A stretch of 64,000 nt of DNA, from assembly GCA_963805925.1 (NCBI GenBank), contig CAWDWB010000002.1:124001-188000 (forward strand), written 5' to 3'. The notes beneath the pieces were generated by a model that saw only the letters and a list, made by a program, of their open reading frames with translations, was not told where the DNA came from and made no database searches. Both the position numbers and the translations under genes were made by a program. Origin of the DNA: CAMPKL01 sp963805925. GTDB lineage: Bacteria > Acidobacteriota > Terriglobia > Bryobacterales > UBA6623. Positions 1-8,654 of this stretch are shown piece after piece; within the stretch, counting starts at the first letter, position 1, and each line of letters opens with the position of its first letter.

Positions 1-679
1 ACGCCTTATCGAATGACGATCTAGCCTCTCGCGGCGCAGCCAGGGAGGTGGCGCTCACTACCGACGCTTGTTTGCCTCCAAGCGGAGTCAGAATGAACGT
101 TCCGACATCTGGGGTGTCGCCGGCGTCGCGTCTGTCCAGCACGATGATGTTCGAGCGATAGCCAGGGGCATCTACCTCCAGTGTGCACCCGCCAACCGAC
201 GCCGCGCGGGCGGAATTGAAGTTGCTGCCGTTTGACTGATCACCCCCCAGAGTTCGTCCGCTGTAGCTCGCGTCCAAGATCGTTAGAGAAGCGCCCGACC
301 CGACCCGAAAATTGAACCGTCCCTTTGAATCCGTGTAGCCTTCGAGAGTTGTCCGCGAACCGCACACCCGCTTGATCCCGATCCGTTCGGTCGGCGGTCC
401 TCCCGAAGAGAGAATCACTCTTCCAGATAGATAGATCGGCCACTGAATGGGCCCTAAGTTTGCTGGACCACTCGACGGGCGGCGAGTGCTGGAGCCCGTG
501 GCACCGGCTCCGGTAGTGCCGCCAGTATTACCTCCAACAGTGCCGCCAGTTTTACCCCCAGTACCCCCGCCGGTATTACCTCCGGCATTGCCGCCCCCCG
601 TACCGGCAGATGGAGCTTGTGCGAGTGCTGCGAGCGGGATCAATAAAACCGCAACAATTATCAATCTCTTAAGCGACAA
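1..679 (-). CDS. Secreted Gly-rich protein with carboxypeptidase-regulatory-like domain, 3' end outside window
   Basis: The frame is open from a TTG at 679 to the left edge (226 codons, no stop seen). An AGGAG ribosome-binding site lies seven bases upstream of this TTG, and the start gives a clean signal peptide (LIIVAVLLIPLAALAQA). After it come about 45 residues of Gly/Thr/Asn-rich low-complexity linker (GGNTGGGTGGKTGG), then a segment (IYLSGRVILSSGG, followed by GYTDSKGRFNFRVG) that resembles the carboxypeptidase regulatory-like fold seen in many Acidobacteriota secreted proteins. The last visible residues (SLAAPREARSSFDKA) resemble the entry into a TPR region in those proteins, so a TPR C-terminus is likely but lies outside the window. 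The function is unknown; a role in envelope assembly or interactions is a guess. Confidence 0.8.
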   Translation of the reverse strand, partial: MSLKRLIIVAVLLIPLAALAQAPSAGTGGGNAGGNTGGGTGGKTGGTVGGNTGGTTGAGATGSSTRRPSSGPANLGPIQWPIYLSGRVILSSGGPPTERIGIKRVCGSRTTLEGYTDSKGRFNFRVGSGASLTILDASYSGRTLGGDQSNGSNFNSARAASVGGCTLEVDAPGYRSNIIVLDRRDAGDTPDVGTFILTPLGGKQASVVSATSLAAPREARSSFDKA

Positions 680-854
680 GGCTGCACTCCTCTCGGGCTT
701 TGGTCAAGACCCGAGTTGACGCCAAATGTGAGTGCCTAGATTATAGGCCCCCTCTTCGGGAGCGTCAGGCTCGTTAGCGCCGAAGAGCGACGATACCTGC
801 GAGGCGCCCGCATGTAAGGGACTGGGGACCTCAATGACGGCCGTGCGCTCGGGG

Positions 855-1391
855 CTACTCGTCTTCCTCTTTCTTCAACACTTCCAAATGCTGCAGGTAG
901 AGCGAGCGCGCCGCGATAAAGTCGCTGTGGTCGAGTCGCAGCTCTGCGCTGATCTTGCGGACTTCGTTGTCCTCGACCTGCGAAATGGAGTGATCCGATG
1001 ACGACACCGCAAACAAACAGTTCAGCAGCGCCAATTTCTGCGCACGCGTCGCTGTTTGGCTAAACGCCTCCGTCACCGAAAATCCGTCCGTCGCACCGAA
1101 CATGGAGTTCTGCGTCTTAGCGATTTGCACGACCAAGATCGCTTGTTCCTCGGGAAGACCGGCGATGCCTTCGACGATCCGCTCCATCTCCCGCGTCTCT
1201 TCTTCGCTGATGTTGAGATCCGCATTGGCCACGCGTCCCAAGATGTAAGCGAACGAAGCGACGTAGCGCGCCTTCTCTGGCTCCATTTGGCTGATGGCAT
1301 CCGTGATCTTGCGGATCGCCGATGAGGCTGCGGCGGCGTCGGCCGTCTGCGCCGGCTTGCCGGGTTTAAAGAGGAAGTCGAGTAATCCCAT
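855..1391 (-). CDS. TerB-family protein (tellurite resistance TerB/DjlA N-terminal-like domain)
   Basis: This 178-residue, all-helical acidic protein has no signal peptide. The stretch from about residue 35 to 160 fits the TerB-like fold: a first helix pair with ILGRVANADLNISEEE, and a later LFAVSSSDHSISQVED in the same relative place as the acidic, metal-binding helix ends of TerB. The same fold occurs in DjlA and in many cytosolic proteins unrelated to tellurite, so the family name should not be read as tellurite resistance. It is the last gene of the leftward LPS operon, starting 8 bases after the SGNH hydrolase stop, so it is probably co-transcribed. The role is unknown. Confidence 0.8.
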   Translation of the reverse strand: MGLLDFLFKPGKPAQTADAAAASSAIRKITDAISQMEPEKARYVASFAYILGRVANADLNISEEETREMERIVEGIAGLPEEQAILVVQIAKTQNSMFGATDGFSVTEAFSQTATRAQKLALLNCLFAVSSSDHSISQVEDNEVRKISAELRLDHSDFIAARSLYLQHLEVLKKEEDE

Positions 1392-1399
1392 GACTTCTC

Positions 1400-2476
1400 T
1401 TAGAATAGCCCGCGCCGCTTGCGGCCCTTCGAACCTGCCAGGGCGCTCGCGATGGCCTTCTCGGCGAGCGGTCCCATGACTTTGTATCCTTCGACGTTTG
1501 GATGTAAACCATCGTCCGAGAGATCGCCTTGCAACATGCCTTGGGAGTCGACGAGCGCTTGGTAGTAGTCGAGGTAAATATACCCGTGCGCCTCGCTAAA
1601 ACTTTTCATCCACGCGTTCAGCGTGAGGATATCGCTCGGCGGCCGATCCGTCGTGCGCTTATATCGCGGGTCCACGTCTTCGTGGTAATCGCTCACCGGC
1701 AGCAGCGCGCCGAGAATTGGCCGGATCCCGTTCGCTTCCGCCAGTTCGCAGATCATCTGAATGTTGTTCTCAATCGCCGGCAATTCCACGCCGCGGGCGA
1801 GATCGTTCGTGCCGCCGAGCAAGACCATCGCCTTGGGCTGTAATGCAATAACATCTGCCTGCATACGCCCCAGCATCTGACCCGTGATCTGTCCCGAGAT
1901 GCCGCGATTCACATAAGGCTTGCCGGGGAAGAACTGTTCCAATTGCCAGAAGTCCGTGATCGAGTCCCCGAAGAACACCACACGCTGTTCCGTTGAAGCC
2001 GGCGGCAGCAGATCGCGATTGGCTTCCGAATAGCGCTTGAGGTTGTCGCGATCCGCGCTGCGAATTTGGTTCTCCCTGAGTTGCAGCAGCGACCGGAAAT
2101 AGGCGTTGAGTTGGTCCGACTTCAATCGCAACTGTTCGACCTGCCGGCGTACTTCGTCCGAGAACGCGGGCGGCTTGGGCAGCGCGTCGATGAGTTGCAA
2201 ATAAACTTTCGTGTTGTTCAGCAGCGTGTTGACCAGCCCAACGTGATCACGCGCCGGACCGCTCAATAACGTCTGTGACGCCTGCTTGACGTTCTCGGTT
2301 AGCGGCGCCCCCGCCCGCGCCAACTCCGGCACAACGATCGCCGTTGCCTCCATCAGCCCCGGAATCTCGCGGTACAGTTCTTGCGCTTCTTGCGCGGTCG
2401 GCGCTTGCTGCGCGTTCAGCGCCGCGGCGCAGCACGCGAAAATAAGCAAAAGGCAATGCAATCGGCGGATCGTCAT
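1400..2476 (-). CDS. Secreted SGNH/GDSL-family hydrolase
   Basis: This is a 358-residue exported esterase or acylhydrolase-type protein. I chose the ATG at 2476, four bases after the WaaC stop, because it begins a good signal peptide (MTIRRLHCLLLIFACCAAALNAQ). A GTG at 2497 would add seven residues. A helical region of about 140 residues precedes the SGNH domain. The catalytic blocks are present: GDSIT at about residues 170-174 (nucleophile Ser), the Gly block in NRGISG, GGTND at about 221-225 (oxyanion Asn), and DDGLHPN near the C-terminus (Asp-His pair). The substrate cannot be told from sequence; its place in an LPS operon makes de-O-acylation of an envelope glycan possible, but this is inference. 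Confidence 0.85.
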   Translation of the reverse strand: MTIRRLHCLLLIFACCAAALNAQQAPTAQEAQELYREIPGLMEATAIVVPELARAGAPLTENVKQASQTLLSGPARDHVGLVNTLLNNTKVYLQLIDALPKPPAFSDEVRRQVEQLRLKSDQLNAYFRSLLQLRENQIRSADRDNLKRYSEANRDLLPPASTEQRVVFFGDSITDFWQLEQFFPGKPYVNRGISGQITGQMLGRMQADVIALQPKAMVLLGGTNDLARGVELPAIENNIQMICELAEANGIRPILGALLPVSDYHEDVDPRYKRTTDRPPSDILTLNAWMKSFSEAHGYIYLDYYQALVDSQGMLQGDLSDDGLHPNVEGYKVMGPLAEKAIASALAGSKGRKRRGLF

Positions 2477-2480
2477 GGAT

Positions 2481-3515
2481 CTAATCTCGTGTAGCACTCA
2501 GTCTGCGGCGAAGCTCTTCGTATACCTGCTCGGCGCTAATCGAACTCATCGCGCAAGAGACGTTCGCGTCACGCTGGTAAGTCGTCGCCGCGGTCGTCGC
2601 GCGAAGCACTGTTAGAGTACCGCCATAAGGGCCGTTGCGGGCGGGATCCGTCGGCCCAAACACCGCGACGCCCGGCTTGCTCAGCGCCGCAGCCAGGTGC
2701 AGCGGACCGCTGTCTACGCCCATCACCGCTCGCGCCCGGCGCGTGGCTCCAATCAATTGCGGAATCGTCGAAGGGTGCAGCACCACGCTCTCGGCCGGCG
2801 CCGAACGCGCAATCTCCTGGACATAGCCCACGTCGCCCGGAGCGCAATCCAACACCAACGGCATGCCTAAACCCTGGTGGATCAGTCCAGCCAGCTGCGC
2901 ATAGTGCCGGCTCGGCCACTGCTTCGAGCCCCAACCGGCAACCGGCGTGGCCAGCACAAAATCTCCCTGCGGCAGCGCCGTCGAGCACTCCCCCTCCGGC
3001 AACGGGAACTCTACCGCCGCGCCTTCGTCCCCAACCAAGCGCCGCACGGCCGACAAGTTCCTGTCCACAACATGCGCGCCCGCAACGCCGACTTGCTCTG
3101 TATAGAAATTCCGAGCAAACGGCTCCCGCAACGCCGCCGTTTCAAAGCCCACTCTCCGCGGAGAGCCCGTCAGCCGACCAAGGCAAGCGGATTTAATCAA
3201 CCCCTGCAGGTCCACTACCAGGTCGTAGCGCTTCGCCCGGAGCCCCGAGATCAACCGCCGCGCCGCGCTCCACGACTCCACGCTGAACGGCCTCTTGCGC
3301 CAAGCCTTCAGCGGAAACTCCAGCACAGAATGGACATACGGATTGCCTTCGAGCAGACTCGCCCATCGCGGTTCGACAATCCAATCGACCCTCGCCCCGG
3401 GCAGTGCTCGTGCCAGCGTCGACACTGCCGACAGCGCGTGGATCACATCGCCCATCGCGCCCAGCCGGACAACCAACACCCGGCTAAGCTTTGGCTGACT
3501 GTCGTTCAAGGACAT
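2481..3515 (-). CDS. waaC: Lipopolysaccharide heptosyltransferase I (GT9 family)
   Basis: The protein (344 residues from the ATG at 3515; a TTG at 3521 is possible) transfers the first L-glycero-D-manno-heptose onto Kdo of the LPS inner core at the cytoplasmic face of the inner membrane. The N-terminal VLVVRLGAMGDVIHAL is the typical GT9 acceptor-side motif. The C-terminal half has the ADP-heptose-binding Rossmann domain with VMGVDSGPLHLAAAL followed by VAVFGPTDP. It overlaps the upstream nucleotidyltransferase-like gene by 32 bases and sits in a run of LPS genes, so the heptosyltransferase I assignment, separate from WaaF further upstream, is well supported by context. The exact acceptor is inferred. 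Confidence 0.9.
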   Translation of the reverse strand: MSLNDSQPKLSRVLVVRLGAMGDVIHALSAVSTLARALPGARVDWIVEPRWASLLEGNPYVHSVLEFPLKAWRKRPFSVESWSAARRLISGLRAKRYDLVVDLQGLIKSACLGRLTGSPRRVGFETAALREPFARNFYTEQVGVAGAHVVDRNLSAVRRLVGDEGAAVEFPLPEGECSTALPQGDFVLATPVAGWGSKQWPSRHYAQLAGLIHQGLGMPLVLDCAPGDVGYVQEIARSAPAESVVLHPSTIPQLIGATRRARAVMGVDSGPLHLAAALSKPGVAVFGPTDPARNGPYGGTLTVLRATTAATTYQRDANVSCAMSSISAEQVYEELRRRLSATRD

Positions 3516-3858
3516 CGGCAACCAGGTCTCGCTTCAACAGCGCATCGACGTCCAATAGGGCTCCGCCGGCGCGAGCCGCCAACTGCTCCACCTCCGTCCG
3601 TCCGCACGCAACGACCTGGTCGACGTCCGCAAGCGCCGCCGTTAGTTGCGCACGGGACTGTTGATCGAACAACGACGACTCCCCCGGCGCATCGGCCAGC
3701 ACCGCGGCAATTAGCCGTCCGGCGCTGCGCCGTGCCTCGCGCAGAATCCGGCAATGTTCAGCGCGAATCACGTCGAATCGTCCGAAGGCAACCACAGTGG
3801 TCTCTTCCACGACTTCAATCTGTTCACCGGAAACAATCTTGTTGCGGGTATCGATCAA
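3484..3858 (-). CDS. RfaE2/HldE-like nucleotidyltransferase with degenerate catalytic motif
   Basis: This 124-residue protein starts at a TTG whose bases overlap the WaaF stop (TTGA). It aligns by eye along its whole length with the cytidylyl/adenylyltransferase domain that makes ADP-heptose: VVAFGRFDVIRAEHCRILREA corresponds to the usual GCFDxLHxGHxxxL motif, and SRAQLTAALADVDQVV to the later conserved block. The family's catalytic HxGH is changed here to RAEH: the first His is replaced by Arg and the Gly by Glu, so normal nucleotidyl transfer is doubtful. Lying between the two heptosyltransferase genes it could be a regulatory or scaffolding pseudoenzyme. The position and homology are clear; the function is not. 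Confidence 0.7.
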   Translation of the reverse strand: MIDTRNKIVSGEQIEVVEETTVVAFGRFDVIRAEHCRILREARRSAGRLIAAVLADAPGESSLFDQQSRAQLTAALADVDQVVACGRTEVEQLAARAGGALLDVDALLKRDLVADVLERQSAKA

Positions 3859-4901
3859 GTCAAAGTCCTTTCGCGCCGCGCGTCCAGCAGTGCTAGCGCC
3901 TCGGCGACAACCTCGTCCACGGTCACTGCGGTCATGCAGCGATGGTCAATGGGACATTCTCTCAGCATGCAGGGGCTGCATTCCACCTCATGCCGCACGA
4001 CTTTCGCCCACGAAGCCGACGGCCCCGTCGCCACATGATCCGTCGCGCCAAATACCGCAACCGTCGGCAGGCCCAGCGCAGCAGCCACATGCATTGGCCC
4101 TGAGTCGTTCGTCAGATAGACGCTGCAAGTCGCGGCCATCTCGATGAATTCTGACAGACTCGTCTTGCCTGCCAAACTATGCGCTCGCTCGCCGGCCTGC
4201 GCGGCAATCGACTGGCATAGCTCCGCCTCCGCCGGCGACCCAAATACGGCAATATTCGCGCCTAGTTGATCCGCCAGCGAACGAGCCGCCGCAGCGAAGC
4301 GCTCAGGGATCCACCGTTTCGCCCCGCCGTACGCCGCACCCGGGCTCACCCCGATCCACGACCCCTTGGGCAAACCTCGATTCACCCAGCGCTTGCGTCC
4401 CGCCGCGGCCGCTCCCTCAATCCCGCCGAGCTTGATATCGGCGCACTCCGGCAACGACTCGATCAGTCCCGCACGCCGCAGCAGCTCCAAATAGTAAAAC
4501 CGCTGATGCTCGGGGATCGTCCCCGGCGCTGGAACCGCCACCGACTCCGTTAGCAAGACTCCCCGTGCGTCTCGCGAGTAGCCGATGCGCACCGGGATTC
4601 GCGCCAAAAAGGCCAGCAGCGCCGCATCGAACGCGTTCTGCAGCAAGATCGCCTCGTCAAACCGCTCCCGCCGCAGCTCATTCGCCAGCCGCAACTTGCC
4701 GAATGTCCCTGCATGTCGGCCCTTGTTGTCGTAAACCAAAATGCGATCGCAAAAATCCTCACGCGCGTACAGATCCGCCACCCACTGGCGCGCCAGAATC
4801 ACGATCGTGGCGTTCGGGTAGACGCGCCGAATCTCACGCAACGCCGGGATCGACATCACCGCGTCTCCAAGCCAGTTCGTCGCGCGCACCAACACCTTCA
4901 T
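3855..4901 (-). CDS. waaF: Lipopolysaccharide heptosyltransferase II (GT9 family)
   Basis: This 348-residue GT9 enzyme adds the second heptose of the inner core. It begins MKVLVRATNWLGDAVMSIPAL, the WaaF-type start (NWxGDAxMS is the diagnostic stretch). The C-terminal ADP-heptose domain has GVSPGAAYGGAKRWIPERF and VYLTNDSGPMHVAAALGLP followed by VAVFGATD. Its ATG overlaps the stop of the KdtA-LpxK gene by four bases (ATGA), and its own stop overlaps the next start, which implies translational coupling in one operon. The length is normal for the family. Confidence 0.93.
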   Translation of the reverse strand: MKVLVRATNWLGDAVMSIPALREIRRVYPNATIVILARQWVADLYAREDFCDRILVYDNKGRHAGTFGKLRLANELRRERFDEAILLQNAFDAALLAFLARIPVRIGYSRDARGVLLTESVAVPAPGTIPEHQRFYYLELLRRAGLIESLPECADIKLGGIEGAAAAGRKRWVNRGLPKGSWIGVSPGAAYGGAKRWIPERFAAAARSLADQLGANIAVFGSPAEAELCQSIAAQAGERAHSLAGKTSLSEFIEMAATCSVYLTNDSGPMHVAAALGLPTVAVFGATDHVATGPSASWAKVVRHEVECSPCMLRECPIDHRCMTAVTVDEVVAEALALLDARRERTLT

Positions 4902-7252
4902 TGGCCGTATGTCTCCACGCCCTGTTCAATTAGATCGATGAGCGCGCCGCAGTCGTCGATCACCAGGTCAATGTCCAGCACGTGCAAAGGAGGCGCGCCC
5001 GTGCGCATCTCCTGCGGCGCTTCCGCGGACAAATTCACCAGATCCTTCTGCGTCGTAATCGTCAATTCAGCGCCCGAGTCCCGTGCGGCGGCAGCGATGT
5101 CCCACCAATCATCTAGGGTATAGCGGTGGTGGTCCGCGAAGGGAAGACTTCCGACCACCTCCAGCCCTAAGTCTTCCAAGCCGCGAACGAACGAATCCGG
5201 GTTGCCGATGCCCGAAAAGGCGAAGGCCTTGCGTCCCAGCACCTTCTCAAAGCGAACCTCTTCTTGAAAGCGCGTTTCCGTCAGCCGTAACGGTCGCGTG
5301 CGCGAACGGAACACCGGCGCCGTTGCGTTCAGCCGCCGTATGCGAGCGACCAGCGATTCGTAGGCATGTCCCGGCAGCGTCCGGGTCAGCAAAACCGCGT
5401 CGGCCCGCGTCAGCCCGTCAATCGGCTCCCGCAGACGTCCTAGCGGCAAGCACGAGTCCGTCTCAAAGGGCCGCGTCACGTCGATCAACACCAGGTTGAA
5501 ATCGCGCCCCAGCGATAGCCGCTGATACCCGTCATCCAAAACAAAGAGGTCAATCGGACACTGCTCCAGCAACTGGCGTGCGACGGCAGCCCTGTTCGCC
5601 CCCACGCCGATCGCGCAGAATAGCCGGTCAGCGAGGATCGCCGGCTCATCGCCGATGTCCGCCGGCGAACGCACATCTCCCGGCATCAGCAGGATCGACG
5701 CCGCCTTTGACTTTCGCCCGTAACCGCGCGTCAGGATCGCCGGTGAGAGGCCGCGAAGATTCAGCTCTTCGACGATCCGCAACACGGTCGGCGTTTTGCC
5801 CGTACCGCCTGCAGTCAAGTTTCCGATACACAGCGTATAGCGCGGCAACGCCTGCGTCTTCAGCAGCCCGCCAGCGTATGCCCTGCGCCGGATCCGCGCG
5901 AACGCTGCCCAGGCCGCGGCAAAAGGCGTCAGCGCAAATCGCGCCCAGAACGAAGGCGGTACGCGCGGCGTCGATTCGCGCAGCAACGTCGTCGCCTGCT
6001 CCACAATGCGCCCAACCGCGCCGCGCGCTGACTGCGCTACCTCTGAAGCGTTGCGGCCCAAGCGCTCCGCCTCGTCTGTCTGGTCGAGCAACCGCTGCCA
6101 CACCGCAGCCAGAGAGTCGGCATCGCCGACCTCCAACAGCGCGTCCGCAGCGTAAAGCCGGTCAGCAATCTCGCGGAAGTTCTGCATGTGCGGCCCGACC
6201 GCGATCGGCTTGCCAAACAGCGCCGGCTCCAGCACGTTATGGCCGCCCCAGCCGTTCAGCGAACCGCCGACGAAGACTAGATCCGCACGCTTATAGAGTG
6301 CGCTCAGTTCGCCTAGGGTATCGACCAGCAGCACAGTCGACGCGCCGGTCTCAGCCGCTAACTGCGAACGCCTCAGCACCACCAGCCCGCCCTGCGCCAG
6401 GGCCCGCTCCGCATCGTCCGAGCGCTGTGGATGACGCGGCGCCACAACCAGAAAGGCCCCCGGGCGCCCAGCCGCGAGCTTGCTGAAGGCCGCCGCGACG
6501 ACGCCTTCCTCGTCCTCCCGCGTGCTGCCCGCAACAACCAGCGGCCCCCCGCTCTTCTGATCCAAGAACGCCGCCAGATCCGCCGCCAGTTCCACGTTGC
6601 CCGGCTCGAAGTCGTACTTAATGTTGCCCGCGACCTGCACGATGTCTGCCGGCGCGCCGATGGTGACGAAGCGCTCCGCATCCTGCGCCGACTGCGCCAG
6701 AATGGCGTCTGCGTAAACCAACACGCGCGAGAACAACGCCTTCAACCGCCGGTAGCGGGGCAGGGACCTATCCGAGATGCGCCCGTTGGCGATCAGCAGA
6801 GCCGCCCCGTGGCGTTTGGCCTCGCGAAAGACGTTGGGCCAAATCTCGGTCTCCATCACGATCAGCAAACCGGGGCGTAGCGCGGCGAAGGTTCGCCGCA
6901 CGGCCCAGCCCAAGTCATAAGGGATAAAGAAGACGCCGTCGACCAAGTCCGCGCACTTCTCTTCGGCCATTTGCCGGCCCGTCGGCGTGCCCAAGCTCAG
7001 CAAGATCTTGCGCTCGGGCAGCCGCTCTCGCAGTTTCGCGATTAAACTGCGGGAAGCCAGCACTTCTCCAACCGAAACGCAATGTAACCAAACACAGCCC
7101 GGGCGGGTCTGATGGAGAAGGGTCGGCAGCACGCCGAGCCGTTCGAAGAACTGTCCCCAGGACTCTCCGCGGGATCGGCTGCGGACGGCCAGCAGGGGTA
7201 GAGCGGCGAACGCCAACAGCCCGACCGCTAGGTTGTAGACGGCAAGGATCAA
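4898..7252 (-). CDS. waaA-lpxK: Fused Kdo transferase (KdtA/WaaA) and lipid A 4'-kinase (LpxK)
   Basis: A single 784-residue frame carries two consecutive steps of Kdo2-lipid A synthesis. Residues 1 to about 415 are Kdo transferase: an N-terminal membrane anchor (LILAVYNLAVGLLAFAALPLLA), WLHCVSVGEVLASRSLIA with the catalytic Glu, and the C-terminal donor domain with FVGGSLNGWGGHNVLEPALFGKP. From about residue 445 to the end it is tetraacyldisaccharide 4'-kinase, with the P-loop LTAGGTGKTPT, LDDGYQRLSLGRD and a C-terminal TTQKDLVNL. I place the start at TTG 7252, just before the membrane anchor, because the longer frame to 7432 reads through the start of the divergent gene at 7274 and its extra residues look non-coding. 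The fusion joint is not interrupted by a stop. First gene of the LPS operon. Confidence 0.9.
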   Translation of the reverse strand: MILAVYNLAVGLLAFAALPLLAVRSRSRGESWGQFFERLGVLPTLLHQTRPGCVWLHCVSVGEVLASRSLIAKLRERLPERKILLSLGTPTGRQMAEEKCADLVDGVFFIPYDLGWAVRRTFAALRPGLLIVMETEIWPNVFREAKRHGAALLIANGRISDRSLPRYRRLKALFSRVLVYADAILAQSAQDAERFVTIGAPADIVQVAGNIKYDFEPGNVELAADLAAFLDQKSGGPLVVAGSTREDEEGVVAAAFSKLAAGRPGAFLVVAPRHPQRSDDAERALAQGGLVVLRRSQLAAETGASTVLLVDTLGELSALYKRADLVFVGGSLNGWGGHNVLEPALFGKPIAVGPHMQNFREIADRLYAADALLEVGDADSLAAVWQRLLDQTDEAERLGRNASEVAQSARGAVGRIVEQATTLLRESTPRVPPSFWARFALTPFAAAWAAFARIRRRAYAGGLLKTQALPRYTLCIGNLTAGGTGKTPTVLRIVEELNLRGLSPAILTRGYGRKSKAASILLMPGDVRSPADIGDEPAILADRLFCAIGVGANRAAVARQLLEQCPIDLFVLDDGYQRLSLGRDFNLVLIDVTRPFETDSCLPLGRLREPIDGLTRADAVLLTRTLPGHAYESLVARIRRLNATAPVFRSRTRPLRLTETRFQEEVRFEKVLGRKAFAFSGIGNPDSFVRGLEDLGLEVVGSLPFADHHRYTLDDWWDIAAAARDSGAELTITTQKDLVNLSAEAPQEMRTGAPPLHVLDIDLVIDDCGALIDLIEQGVETYGQ

Positions 7253-7273
7253 TGCGGAAGGAATCCTCAGATT

Positions 7274-7900
7274 ATGGCAACTTGCAAGACTCTCTGTAGC
7301 CTGTTTGCGTCCGCCCTTACGCTCTCCGCCGTCGCCCTGCTGGCCGCCGACGGCTTTCGCATCGATCCGGCCGACACCTACACAGCCAAGCAGAGCCAGG
7401 CGGGCGTCACCCTGGCCGTCAAACCCTATCACACCGCAGCGCTGGCCAAAGAGGCCTTCGGCAAGGGCGAACCGTACAAGTATGGAATTCTGCCCGTGCT
7501 AGTCGTCATTACCAATGGCGGCGAAGCGCCGATCAAGCTCGACAAGATCCACGCTCGTTACGTGCCCGCGAGAAGCCGCGAGGGCATTGAGTCGATCACT
7601 GCCCAGGACCTATTCTTCTTCAATCCCAAAGGCCACGCGCCCAAGCAGCGGCGCATCGCCGGTGTCGGCGTCACGCGTCCCAAGGTCAAAAAGGGTCCGC
7701 TCGCTCGCCAGGAGTTCTCCGACCGGGAGTTCTCGACTCCCGTCGTGCTCCCTGGCGAAACTGCCGGCGGCTTCTTCTATTTCGATGTCGGGATGGACCG
7801 GGATCCGCTTGCCGGCGCCATCTACGTCGCCGGGTTGAACAACATGACCACCGGACAGGAACTGTTCTACTTCGAAGTGCCGCTGGATTCGACCGAGTAA
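7274..7900 (+). CDS. Exported protein of unknown function
   Basis: The 208-residue product has a signal peptide (MATCKTLCSLFASALTLSAVALLAA, cleavage near residue 25). The mature part is beta-rich, with GILPVLVVITNGGEAPIKLDKI typical of an immunoglobulin-like or transthyretin-like sandwich, and LPGETAGGFFYFDVG near the end. I do not recognise a named family. It is divergent from the KdtA-LpxK gene with only 21 bases between the two chosen starts, so their promoters must overlap the neighbouring coding sequence or one start is misplaced. The gene at 7937 follows in the same direction after 36 bases. Confidence 0.75.
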   Translation: MATCKTLCSLFASALTLSAVALLAADGFRIDPADTYTAKQSQAGVTLAVKPYHTAALAKEAFGKGEPYKYGILPVLVVITNGGEAPIKLDKIHARYVPARSREGIESITAQDLFFFNPKGHAPKQRRIAGVGVTRPKVKKGPLARQEFSDREFSTPVVLPGETAGGFFYFDVGMDRDPLAGAIYVAGLNNMTTGQELFYFEVPLDSTE

Positions 7901-7936
7901 GGTCTCCGCCGCGAGTCGCCTCACTCGGGGATCAAG

Positions 7937-8650
7937 ATGCCATATTGGAAGATCACGTCTCGCCTGCGCCCGGCGGCCGCCGCCACCCTGCTCGCCTTTG
8001 CCGCTTGCGCCGCCCCCGAAGCGCCGCGCGAGAATCAACTGTCGGCAGTCATTGGACGCGAGGGGAAGCCGATGGTCCCGGCGGATCCCGACTCTCCTGT
8101 CCACCCCGACGTGCGACCAGAGGATCTTCCGACTTCTTTTCCCGAGCCAACCGCCGCCGAGATTGAGTACTTCCATTCGCGCGTACAACGCTTGAGCCCG
8201 GCGGATTTTCCAGATATGCCCGCCGTGCTGTCTAAGACGCTGATCGAACGCGAATGCCTCATACCGCAGGCGGGCTCTAGCGGGCCGCTTGGAAATGTCA
8301 TCCGAGGCGAGTTCTTTGCAGCGGGCCAGGAGAGTTGGGCCGTCATCTGCTCGCACAATCGCAAGGCGCAAATCCTTGCCTTCCGTTCCGCCTCGGATCA
8401 GCAGCCTGAGGTCATCGAAGAATTCGACGATCAGGTTTGCAGGGGCGAAGAGTGGGACTGTGGCATGTTGTACGGAAAAAATATCAACGCCGTTGGGGGC
8501 GAATATATCCTCAGCCACCACGAAGCTTTCGGAGGACCGGTCCCGCCGCCGATCGATCACCAGGGCATTAACGTCGGCATCTGGGACAAGGCATCGCACG
8601 TGCGCTATTTTCACGAAGGCAAGTGGCTCACCCTGACCGGGGCAGATTAG
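7937..8650 (+). CDS. Exported, probably lipid-anchored protein of unknown function
   Basis: The 237-residue product starts with a hydrophobic signal (LRPAAAATLLAFAACAAPEAP) whose Cys could be a lipobox Cys, although the residue at -3 is Phe rather than Leu. The mature protein has four further Cys residues (two in QVCRGEEWDCG), a Pro-rich N-terminal linker, and ends in VRYFHEGKWLTLTGAD. No family is recognised. The moderately higher AT at some third positions is not unusual for the region. It probably forms a two-gene unit with the gene at 7274. Confidence 0.7.
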   Translation: MPYWKITSRLRPAAAATLLAFAACAAPEAPRENQLSAVIGREGKPMVPADPDSPVHPDVRPEDLPTSFPEPTAAEIEYFHSRVQRLSPADFPDMPAVLSKTLIERECLIPQAGSSGPLGNVIRGEFFAAGQESWAVICSHNRKAQILAFRSASDQQPEVIEEFDDQVCRGEEWDCGMLYGKNINAVGGEYILSHHEAFGGPVPPPIDHQGINVGIWDKASHVRYFHEGKWLTLTGAD

Positions 8651-8654
8651 CGAC

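Noticed and set aside
447..719. Pro-rich 90-residue plus-strand frame
   Set aside because: It is the complement of the Gly-rich linker of the real minus-strand gene that starts at 679.
855..1391. Tellurite resistance locus
   Set aside because: Only a TerB-like fold is present; no other ter genes accompany it.
2877..3896. 339-residue plus-strand frame
   Set aside because: It lies over the waaC and RfaE2-like genes and has an Arg/Gln/Pro-rich composition typical of antisense frames in GC-rich DNA.
5578..6486. 302-residue plus-strand frame
   Set aside because: It is antisense to the KdtA-LpxK gene and has a biased Arg/Ser/Ala/Pro composition without any motif.
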